This document shows positions 1 to 5,557 of a stretch of 6,101 bases of DNA, one piece after another (the first letter of the stretch is position 1; each line of letters opens with the position of its first letter). The DNA lies in the NCBI GenBank assembly GCA_937988795.1, contig CALKHY010000171.1, forward strand, positions 1 to 6,101, read 5' to 3'. The translations under genes and the position numbers were made by a program. The DNA comes from an uncultured Candidatus Saccharibacteria bacterium. Its GTDB lineage: Bacteria; Patescibacteriota; Saccharimonadia; Saccharimonadales; UBA4665. Under the pieces are notes generated by a model. It ran no database searches and was not told the DNA's origin. It worked only from the letters and a program-made list of their open reading frames with translations.

Positions 1-59
1 AGAAGACGGCATACGAGATTGGTCAGTGACTGGAGTTCAGACGTGTGCTCTTCCGATCT
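1..59. other. Illumina P7 indexing adapter (sequencing artefact)
   Basis: This stretch is library adapter, not genomic DNA. Bases 1-19 match the P7 flow-cell oligo without its first five bases. Bases 20-25 (TGGTCA) are a six-base index, read in reverse as TGACCA, the TruSeq-type index 4. Bases 26-59 are the read-2 primer sequence ending in CTCTTCCGATCT. Genomic sequence starts at base 60. Translated forward, the adapter gives VSDWSSDVCSSDL; translated backward in the frame of the first gene it gives EIGRAHV. Both peptides are familiar contaminants of protein databases. The contig end is therefore untrimmed, and nothing should be inferred from protein residues encoded here. Confidence 0.98.
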
Positions 60-471
60 CAACTCCATCATGTCCCTTAAGCGTAAATGGACTTGCGAAC
101 CCACCCCATTCGGGCGGCGAAAAACGAACACTCGTGCGCCTATCGCCGATGCGTACAGCGGCATGGAAGAGACCCTCCTGAGCTACTGTTTCCGGCTTGG
201 CATGAAACAAGGCCTTATCATTGTCAGTACACGGCCCCGCGCCGGCATAAATTAGCCAGGTTCGGACAACCTCCTGAAAGCCAACTTCTCCTATCAGTCG
301 TATTGCTGTTTCGGGATGGATATTCGGATCAAAAGCACTGTCAAGCCGATCAACGCCTGCACTTATGTCAAAACCACTTTGTTCTGCTTGAAATGCCGTA
401 ATAGATGCCGGGAGTTCGCTTCGATCTCTTGCTAAAATCTCCAGTCGTCTTTGATGGGGCGTATCGATCAT
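60..471 (-). CDS. Unrecognised protein, 3' end lost at the adapter join
   Basis: I do not recognise this protein. The frame is open from a GTG at 561 down into the adapter. I prefer the ATG at 471, which is preceded by an AGAG at about seven bases spacing; the 30 residues added by the GTG (another ATG lies at 516) are rich in aromatic residues and look non-coding. From the ATG, 137 genuine residues remain before base 60. The seven residues that follow (EIGRAHV) and the stop codon at 37-39 come from adapter, so the true length is unknown. The visible part looks soluble: a charged helical N-terminus (RRLEILARDRSELP), a middle with IRLIGEVGFQEVVRTWLIYAG and a later PPEWGGF segment. There is no signal peptide or membrane segment. 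It is separated from the next gene upstream by a terminator-like hairpin, so it is probably transcribed separately. Its reality rests on frame length and protein-like composition only. Confidence 0.5.
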
Positions 472-650
472 ATCAGTACTCTTCGGATATCCTCGGTCCA
501 ACTTGCAATACGCCATAGTATACCATGAAAAATAGAATGTTCCGGAAATTTTACGGATCACATTTAGATACTCGTTAAGTACCAGGCAGAATACTAGTTT
601 TTACCAACGCCAATTTCACAGACTAAAGCCCGCGACAGGTATCTTGGCCA

Positions 651-842
651 TCATTCGGGCAATTCTAACTTCTGATTCTCACCCTTATGGAGCAGTTTAT
701 TAATTTCTTCAATGTCGATTTTTTCGCACTTCTCATCTTCACCTCTGGCAAAAGTTTTAACTACGTACTCAATGCCCGGCCAATAATAAAAAGGCCAAAC
801 GTAGCGTTGGCCTTTTATTATTGCTCGTAAGTTGATTTGAAC
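651..842 (-). pseudogene. Start-less open frame, possible gene remnant
   Basis: Between an in-frame TAG at 843-845 and a TGA at 651-653 the minus strand stays open for 63 codons with no ATG, GTG or TTG that could start it usefully. The translation looks protein-like: an aromatic stretch (YVWPFYYWPGIEYVV) is followed by a charged amphipathic segment (EDEKCEKIDIEEINKLLHK). It could be the C-terminal remnant of a decayed gene or chance in A-rich DNA. The frame runs straight through the terminator hairpin at 781-823, which argues against a functional gene. Beyond the TGA the same frame stays open for 19 more codons (ending CEIGVGKN), but TGA acts as stop in the neighbouring methyltransferase gene, so recoding is unlikely. 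Confidence 0.22.
781..823. terminator. Bidirectional intrinsic terminator
   Basis: The left arm (781-798) and right arm (807-823) are complementary over 17 pairs with one bulged A, around an eight-base loop (799-806). The core GGCCAA/TTGGCC is flanked by an A-rich run on the left and TTTTATTATT on the right, so each strand shows a GC-containing hairpin followed by a U-rich tail. Read on the minus strand it would end transcripts of the EgtD-like methyltransferase about 160 bases after its stop codon. No plus-strand gene lies directly upstream, so its use on that strand is uncertain. Confidence 0.7.
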
Positions 843-882
843 CTACGATAGTAGGCCGAAGGCTGGGCATAATCGTAGGTTC
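839..882. repeat. Perfect 11-bp inverted repeat with 22-base loop
   Basis: GAACCTACGAT at 839-849 is exactly repeated in inverted form as ATCGTAGGTTC at 872-882. The loop contains a small second hairpin (GCC-GAA-GGC at about 855-863; on the minus strand GCC-TTC-GGC). Neither side has a U-tract, so this is not itself a terminator. Together with the hairpin at 781-823 it would make a structured 3' end for the methyltransferase mRNA. Part of it resembles a tRNA T-arm (GGTTCAAATC on the minus strand), but no acceptor stem or anticodon arm can be folded around it. Confidence 0.6.
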
Positions 883-985
883 GGTGGAAGCAAACATAGA
901 GACACAGGCATGTGAAGCACACCATCCTGCCCGCTAGCCTAATAAAACTGTAACTACCAGCCCTTAAAACCGACTTTAAGCTTCC

Positions 986-2044
986 CTAACGGACGCCGCG
1001 CAAGTCGGAAATTGTAAGCAGATACTCGTGGTCGCGAGTTTGACTTAACTGGAGCACGCCGAAACCGTTCCTGCTGAACTGATTGATAACATCCTGCGCG
1101 TCACGATGCCATATTCTGAGCAACGTTATCGCTTCGCCCTTTCCTAACCCTACCTGCAGCGCTCCCTTGTCCGACGCAAATTCAATGGAGAGAGCGGTTT
1201 TGAGACGAGCCTGCAAAAAGCGCGCCTTCAACTTCTCGTCAAAGTACGCCTCGAGGTTGTAATAAGCATCTTTGATCCCAAGTTGACTAAGCATGTAAGT
1301 ATCTTGAGTAGCTGGACGCTCCTTACTGGCTGCCATATTACTAAAATCGAAATGTTGTCGAGTGTAGGGCGTATCTAGCTTGCATGAATGTATCAATAAA
1401 TCGCCCGGCATCATACTGTTATTAATGGTACGCAATACATCGTCGGGATTCCTGAAGTTTGATAATGTTCCGCCAAGCAAAAAGACGAGATTAATAGGCC
1501 TATCATCGCCACCAGCAAGATAATCATCTGCTATCAGATCCTTAAAACGATCGCAAGCCATGTCACGCGCATGCCCCTCGAAGGCAACCTTGCCGCCAAA
1601 CCATTCTTTGACGTTACGTTCGGCAATCTCCAGCATTTTAGCACTAATGTCTATTGCGATATAACGGCCAAGAATGCCGCGCTCGACAAGATACCCAAGT
1701 ACACCCTTAATTGGCAAAGCATTGCCAACGCCCAAATCAACAACATTTACTTTCTTGTGGTCTGCAATAAGGCGGTCAAGGTTGCCCAGGTTAGCATCTA
1801 GCAACTCAATGGTGCTCTTGAGGGTGTTTTTAGCGTCTTGGCCGATCAGGCGCCAGGCATACTCGTCCCAAAAATCTGCCCCGCCATCAACGTATGAATA
1901 CTGGGCAGGCACCTCTCGATAAGTTGTAAGATTCGAGATGATGTCGGCTATTTGCTCCTTGGAATAATTTTGGTAAAACTGCGCAACCGGGCGGACGATC
2001 TTGCGGCCGCCGGAGTTCACGAACTTTTTACGTTCCGCCACCAA
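986..2044 (-). CDS. EgtD-like SAM-dependent methyltransferase
   Basis: A 352-residue class I methyltransferase, probably cytosolic, that fits the histidine-specific methyltransferase family (Methyltransf_33, which includes EgtD of ergothioneine synthesis). Seen in the sequence: the SAM-binding motif I VVDLGVGNALPIKG (101-114), the acidic ribose-binding position in YIAIDIS (128-134), and LLGGTLSNF (189-197), matching the family's GST-x-x-NF signature with Asn196. Length suits the family. The AYDD-like motif and the Glu-x-Ser pair that bind histidine in EgtD are not visible: the corresponding C-terminal region reads GEAITLLRIWHRD (303-315). No egtB-like or other ergothioneine gene is nearby, so the substrate is probably something else. 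The frame begins with TTG at 2044 or the adjacent GTG at 2041; a second GTG at 2020 is possible, and no clear ribosome binding site decides. The stop is TAG. The family call is by recalled motifs, not by a profile search. Confidence 0.72.
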   Translation of the reverse strand: MVAERKKFVNSGGRKIVRPVAQFYQNYSKEQIADIISNLTTYREVPAQYSYVDGGADFWDEYAWRLIGQDAKNTLKSTIELLDANLGNLDRLIADHKKVNVVDLGVGNALPIKGVLGYLVERGILGRYIAIDISAKMLEIAERNVKEWFGGKVAFEGHARDMACDRFKDLIADDYLAGGDDRPINLVFLLGGTLSNFRNPDDVLRTINNSMMPGDLLIHSCKLDTPYTRQHFDFSNMAASKERPATQDTYMLSQLGIKDAYYNLEAYFDEKLKARFLQARLKTALSIEFASDKGALQVGLGKGEAITLLRIWHRDAQDVINQFSRNGFGVLQLSQTRDHEYLLTISDLRGVR

Positions 2045-2067
2045 CTTTTCGATTACGGCAACCAGGC

Positions 2068-2289
2068 ATTGCCAGAAGAATAGGTGTCGGAGCGTACGAT
2101 AAATCCGAACCGGAACCGGAATTTACGCTTAGCTTTGAACCCGAAGACATGCAGGAGCGTGTCAGGGTGGCGTTCGACCAGATGAAAATTCCTGGGACTA
2201 AGCGCACACTTCATTTCTGCATTCTTCTCAATACCGGGAATAAACGTTGCCGCGCAACAATTGCATTACGAAACACAGGGGAGAGATAG
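2068..2289 (+). pseudogene. Small unknown ORF without normal start, diverged copy of the next gene
   Basis: This plus-strand frame is open from 1942 to a TAG at 2287-2289. Only one usual start codon lies in it, the ATG at 2149 (46 residues), and it has no good ribosome binding site. Protein-like sequence begins earlier, around 2080 (IGVGAY), and continues through an acidic stretch (KSEPEPE) to FTLSFEPEDM and LLNTGNKRCRATI. These blocks match the following gene in order: IGVGAY with IGGAY, F-T-L-S-F-E-P-x-x-M with Y-H-L-T-L-E-P-x-x-M, FD eight residues after that Met in both, and N-x-G-x6-TI near the end. It lacks about 24 residues in the middle relative to that gene. It may be a copy that lost its start by rearrangement near 2045-2070, or may start at the ATT at 2068 or the ATG at 2149. 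The stop sits two bases before the next start, as in translationally coupled genes. Function unknown. Confidence 0.4.
2278..2283 (+). promoter_or_regulatory. Strong Shine-Dalgarno site
   Basis: GGGGAG, preceded by A, lies eight bases before the ATG at 2292. It fixes the start of the 94-residue gene there rather than at the upstream in-frame TTG at 2247. It is the clearest ribosome binding site in the window, since the large minus-strand genes show none. The stop codon of the preceding open frame falls between it and the start, so ribosomes finishing that frame could reinitiate. Confidence 0.75.
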
Positions 2290-2291
2290 TC

Positions 2292-2576
2292 ATGAGCCAC
2301 CTAAACTCGCAAGAGACGCGGCGCGAGCCGGACAAAGGTATTGGCGGTGCATATCACCTTACCTTGGAGCCATTCAAAATGACGAAGCTGTGGATCGGCC
2401 CCTTTGATTCTAAGGAGAGTCCGGAATTTAAAGTTTCCGAGAAGGGGGTCAATCCGCCAGGATCATTCATTTGCCAGCAAGACCGGCTCGAGCAAGACAA
2501 TGGGAGCCTCATCCTCTTTTTAATGCAGAACTACGGCATAAGGGAAGTTGAGGTTACAATTAAGCGCACCGCATAA
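2292..2576 (+). CDS. Small unknown protein, second of a tandem pair
   Basis: A 94-residue protein that I do not recognise. The start is set by a strong ribosome binding site. The sequence looks soluble and largely beta-stranded: IGGAYHLTLEPFKM (17-30), a turn-rich middle with GPFDSKESPEF, then GSLILFLMQNYG (71-82) and the alternating strand REVEVTIKR (84-92). There is one cysteine (Cys61), no signal peptide and no membrane helix. Its blocks recur in order in the open frame immediately upstream, so the two are likely tandem copies. The pair is on the plus strand between long minus-strand genes, suggesting an inserted small module. No terminator is obvious after the TAA. Confidence is in its being coding, not in any function. 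Confidence 0.6.
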   Translation: MSHLNSQETRREPDKGIGGAYHLTLEPFKMTKLWIGPFDSKESPEFKVSEKGVNPPGSFICQQDRLEQDNGSLILFLMQNYGIREVEVTIKRTA

Positions 2577-2593
2577 CACACCTCGCACTCGTT

Positions 2594-2617
2594 TAGGTCA
2601 CGGCTTGACTAGGTCAA
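2594..2617. repeat. Short direct repeat overlapping a palindrome
   Basis: TAGGTCA occurs at 2594-2600 and again at 2610-2616, 16 bases apart start to start. The second copy lies inside the dyad TTGAC-TAG-GTCAA (2605-2617). The size would suit an operator, but the site lies between the 3' ends of two convergent genes, where a promoter is not expected. Chance is a fair explanation. Confidence 0.3.
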
Positions 2618-2742
2618 CTTGTCCCTACTGCGGGTGTCGCAAATGGACGTTATTGTTCCGCTGGGCACAAGACACCGCTCAACTGACGCGAATGGATAAC
2701 TTGCAGAACTCCCGATCCGCGCAGCCAGTCCGCTTGGACGTA

Positions 2743-4041
2743 TCAGACCTTCCGGCCGAGGATTACCAAATGTTCGATGTGAGGTGTGCGGGGGAAGAAG
2801 TTGTAACCTTTGTGGGCGAGGATGTCGTATTTTTGGAGCAGGCGGGCGACGTCGCGTGCCTGGGTAACGGGATTGCAGCTTAGGTAAATGATCCGCTGGG
2901 GCGCTTCCTTAAGCAGCCTTTCGACAACGTCCTCGTGCAGGCCGGCGCGCGGCGGGTCGACGATGATGCAGGCCTCGCCTGAGATGTAGTCGAGCGCTTG
3001 TTCGCTGGCGGCCAGTACCGCCGCGGCCTCGCCTTCACGGCCGAGCGCGGCAATGTTCTGGCGCATTTCGCGCACCGCGTGTTCGTCCACCTCCACGAGC
3101 GTCACGTGCCTGCCGCCGATCGTCAAGCCGATAGTGCCGACGCCACTATACAAATCCATAGTTGGCTTATCAGCCTCCACCCACTCGCGCATATCTTGTA
3201 GTGCCTGTTCGTACACTGGCAGATTAATCTGGAAGAATCCTTCGGCGGCGTACGAAAACGGTACGCCGAGTATGGTATCGCTTAAGACAACATTTCCCCA
3301 CTGCTGCAGTCGCTTGGTGATGACACTGGCCGGGCTCTTTGGGTTGCTGTAGATCAGCTCGAAGCCGCTCAGTCCTAGCTGTTCCAGCTCCTCTTGGGTG
3401 AATGGCGCAAAATCTTCGTCTTTAACGTACAGTTGCGCCACAATGCTCCCCTGCTGGCTCGTGCGAATCAAAAGCGTCTTGAGACTTCGGGCTTCAATAC
3501 CATTGCTGCGCAAGAGGTCGCGGGTACGAACAGCTGCGGCGTTAATTTCGTCCCGCGCAAGCTTGCTGCCTTCAACTGGGATTTTGCCGTGCGACCCGCG
3601 GCGGAAGAATGCCAAATCAAGCTGGTTGGTTTCGTTGCTCCACCACCAGCTAAATTCAATTTTGTTGCGGTAGCCAAACATGCGGCCGTCGGTAAATACC
3701 TCGGTTTCGCCCGGTAAGGTTACGTGGTGTAGTTCGAATGCTTCTTGTATCGATTGCGCTTTGTACCGCTGCTCGGCATCGAACGACATAATCTGCCACG
3801 GACTGGTGGAAAGGTAGCTTTCGGGTTCTGACACCTCTACCCTTTCGCTGCTTGGCTCCAATACTTCGGTCACAATGCCCTCGGCATACTTAGACTTCTT
3901 TTTCGTGATCTGAACAGTAACAAGCTCGCCCGGCAACCCGCCCCACACAAACACCTTACGCCCATCTGCAAGCTGGCCAAGCACCTGCCCGCCACCAACA
4001 ATCTTCTCCAACCGAACTGTCTCAATCGCAGTCTGTTTCAT
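2743..4041 (-). CDS. rlmD: RNA uracil-5-methyltransferase, RlmD/RumA type, lacking Fe-S cysteines
   Basis: A 432-residue enzyme that methylates C5 of a uridine in RNA using SAM, most likely in 23S rRNA; a tRNA U54 role (TrmA type) cannot be excluded, so the symbol is only the nearest family name. An N-terminal TRAM RNA-binding domain covers about 1-61. The C-terminal catalytic domain shows FFQINLPVYEQAL (269-281), SAM motif I DLYSGVGTIGL (296-306), IIVDPPRAGL (359-368), the nucleophile Cys389 in YLSCNP and the general-base Glu423 in PHIEHL, so it should be active. The four cysteines that hold a 4Fe-4S cluster in E. coli RlmD are absent: the matching region reads SYLSTSPWQIMSF (75-87), and only Cys358 and Cys389 occur in the whole protein. 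The ATG start has no Shine-Dalgarno site but lies next to a -10-like element. The TGA stop falls where the family normally ends, which supports the standard genetic code. Confidence 0.93.
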   Translation of the reverse strand: MKQTAIETVRLEKIVGGGQVLGQLADGRKVFVWGGLPGELVTVQITKKKSKYAEGIVTEVLEPSSERVEVSEPESYLSTSPWQIMSFDAEQRYKAQSIQEAFELHHVTLPGETEVFTDGRMFGYRNKIEFSWWWSNETNQLDLAFFRRGSHGKIPVEGSKLARDEINAAAVRTRDLLRSNGIEARSLKTLLIRTSQQGSIVAQLYVKDEDFAPFTQEELEQLGLSGFELIYSNPKSPASVITKRLQQWGNVVLSDTILGVPFSYAAEGFFQINLPVYEQALQDMREWVEADKPTMDLYSGVGTIGLTIGGRHVTLVEVDEHAVREMRQNIAALGREGEAAAVLAASEQALDYISGEACIIVDPPRAGLHEDVVERLLKEAPQRIIYLSCNPVTQARDVARLLQKYDILAHKGYNFFPRTPHIEHLVILGRKV

Positions 4042-4043
4042 TC

Positions 4044-4056
4044 TGTATAGTATACA
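4044..4056 (-). promoter_or_regulatory. -10 element within a palindrome just before the methyltransferase gene
   Basis: On the minus strand TGTATA-C-TATACA is a perfect dyad, ending two bases before the ATG at 4041. It contains TATACT (4054-4049), a five-of-six match to the -10 consensus, placed so that transcription would begin at or within a base or two of the start codon. With no Shine-Dalgarno site, this suggests a leaderless mRNA. No good -35 box is present at 16-18 bases upstream. The dyad could also bind a regulator. Confidence 0.45.
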
Positions 4057-4111
4057 TTCTTAAACCATCATTCCGCTGGAAATAGCAAAACAAAACTCAG
4101 AGCCGCACCCC

Positions 4112-5557
4112 TTATGGCTTATTTTTCAACAAAAGCGCACCCAACCCGTACGACCAAACCTTCAGAATGAGCGAGCGGTTCAGCAGACATGCACCGGCGA
4201 ATGCTACTGCGAGGCCGGCGAAGTTTAGCCAAATAAGTTCTGGATTGGAGTATGACAGGTAGTAGATACCCGTAACGAGCGCGAAGAGTCCGAATACTTT
4301 TACAAAAATAGCGGGTTCGTAGTGGATGCTGACGTATTTTTTCATGTCATAGTGGCGGTTGAGCGCCATGATGCCGTAGGCGACGGCGGTAGAGATCGCA
4401 GCAGCCCAGATGCCGATAAACCAAACGAGCGACAGGTTAACGATAAGGTTTATGATCGCAGCTACGACAGAGGTGTACATAACCTGCTTTGTAAGCTTCT
4501 TGGCAATATACAGCGCGGAATAAAACCCGACTACTACGTTGAACAAACTTGCCACCATTAACACGGGCACGTAGAGTAGCGCTTCATGGAAGTTGGCATG
4601 CACAAAGAACGGAAAGACTACCGCCGTAGCAGCAATGCCAAGCGCAGCAAGACTGCCAAAGACTCTTAATGCGGTATTTGCAATGTGTGAGAAAAGTTCG
4701 TCACTGCCTGGTTTGTCGATATTCTTAGCTGCGGCCTCAGTCCACGACATGTAAAAGATGCTCCACAAAGACGCCAACGCGCCGGAAAACCGGTTTGAGA
4801 CAGCATAAATACCGTTGGCTGCAGCGGAAATCACCAAAAACAATATTGTTCGATCTGAAACATTAAATGCCCACCACGAAAGTGAATTTGGAATAAGCGG
4901 CAGCGAGTAGCCAAGAAGTTGCTTTTTAATAACTGAACTACGCGCAGACGGCTTGAGCCGCGAAGGCAAGCCGAGTATGACAACCAACACTAGAGCAGGT
5001 GCCAGTGCGCCAATAGCCAACCCAAGCAACATGCCCGCCGGGCCCATACCCATAACGTACACAAACAACGTAACACCAACTACACCCACTACACCTTGCG
5101 CAATGCCGGCCACGGCAAATTCCTTAATCTTGCCAAAGCCGCGCGCGGTATTGAGGATAAGTGAGCCTAAGGCTACCGCGAAAAAGTACAGCGTCATAAT
5201 GCCTGCCAGGTCAATATCGAGCACCACACCCAGGGCGACAAATAACACGGCTGCCACTATAGAGGCTATGAGTGTTATCTCGATTGCGTTGGTAATAATT
5301 CTCGCCTGCCCCTGCCTATCATCGCGCACATCAACCAAATGTCGGAACACCGCCATCTCCATGTTTAACAGCGCAAGCGGCGCAAAAAGCCCGCCGTACG
5401 AAACAACCAGGTCAACCAAACCGTACTCGGCGGTTGTAAGCCATGAGGTATAAAACGGCAGCATCAGGAATACAAGCAGTTGGCTGGAAAACTTGCTAAT
5501 AGCTATCAGCAGCGTATTTTTAGCTAATAATCTAGACTCAGACACGGTTTTGTCCAT
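4112..5557 (-). CDS. Polysaccharide flippase (Wzx-like, MOP superfamily)
   Basis: A 481-residue inner-membrane protein of the oligosaccharide flippase family, expected to move lipid-linked saccharide units across the membrane for surface polysaccharide assembly. About 14 hydrophobic segments are visible, the first at 16-40 (SKFSSQLLVFLMLPFYTSWL region) and the last near 441-460. Family hallmarks are the N-terminal LLAKNTLLIAISKF, FYTSWLTTAEYGLVDLV (35-51) and the middle YSLPLIPNSLSWWAFNVSDR (217-236), followed by NGIYAVSNRFSG. Length is typical. The ATG at 5557 lies inside the 3' end of the preceding gene, a 20-base overlap, so the two are probably co-transcribed and translationally linked; no Shine-Dalgarno site is seen. 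The stop is TAA. After it, a weak AGCC/GGCT stem is followed by a T-rich run, too weak to call a terminator. The transported sugar cannot be told from the sequence. Confidence 0.9.
   Translation of the reverse strand: MDKTVSESRLLAKNTLLIAISKFSSQLLVFLMLPFYTSWLTTAEYGLVDLVVSYGGLFAPLALLNMEMAVFRHLVDVRDDRQGQARIITNAIEITLIASIVAAVLFVALGVVLDIDLAGIMTLYFFAVALGSLILNTARGFGKIKEFAVAGIAQGVVGVVGVTLFVYVMGMGPAGMLLGLAIGALAPALVLVVILGLPSRLKPSARSSVIKKQLLGYSLPLIPNSLSWWAFNVSDRTILFLVISAAANGIYAVSNRFSGALASLWSIFYMSWTEAAAKNIDKPGSDELFSHIANTALRVFGSLAALGIAATAVVFPFFVHANFHEALLYVPVLMVASLFNVVVGFYSALYIAKKLTKQVMYTSVVAAIINLIVNLSLVWFIGIWAAAISTAVAYGIMALNRHYDMKKYVSIHYEPAIFVKVFGLFALVTGIYYLSYSNPELIWLNFAGLAVAFAGACLLNRSLILKVWSYGLGALLLKNKP

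Larger units (their letters stand above)
562..985. other. Gene-poor stretch with hairpins
   Basis: These 424 bases lie downstream of the EgtD-like methyltransferase and upstream of the truncated first gene. I find no gene with a normal start codon on either strand. The stretch holds a bidirectional terminator hairpin, an 11-bp inverted repeat and a start-less minus-strand open frame, each listed separately. No convincing promoter for the first gene was found; the best candidate on the minus strand (TTGAAG, 17 bases, CATAAG, around 680-710) matches consensus at only four of six positions in each box. Confidence 0.6.

Noticed and set aside
19..255. Plus-strand reading frame starting MVSDWSSDVCSSDL
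   Set aside because: The start and first residues are adapter translation, and the rest is antisense to the longer minus-strand frame.
594..653. TGA recoded as an amino acid, extending the frame at 651-842
   Set aside because: TGA ends the uracil methyltransferase exactly where that family normally ends, so the standard code applies.
820..905. Possible tRNA on the minus strand, because of a GGTTCAAATC T-arm-like stretch
   Set aside because: The T stem does not pair properly and no acceptor stem, anticodon arm or CCA end can be found; the similarity comes from one arm of the inverted repeat.
3394..3717. Overlapping plus-strand frames opposite the uracil methyltransferase
   Set aside because: All are antisense to a gene whose full set of catalytic motifs is intact.
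4075..4111. Intrinsic terminator after the flippase
   Set aside because: Only a four-base AGCC/GGCT stem precedes the T-rich stretch, too weak to call.
4953..5453. Plus-strand 166-residue frame
   Set aside because: It is the antisense shadow of the flippase, with a biased Thr/Ala/Pro/Ser-rich translation and no homology I recognise.
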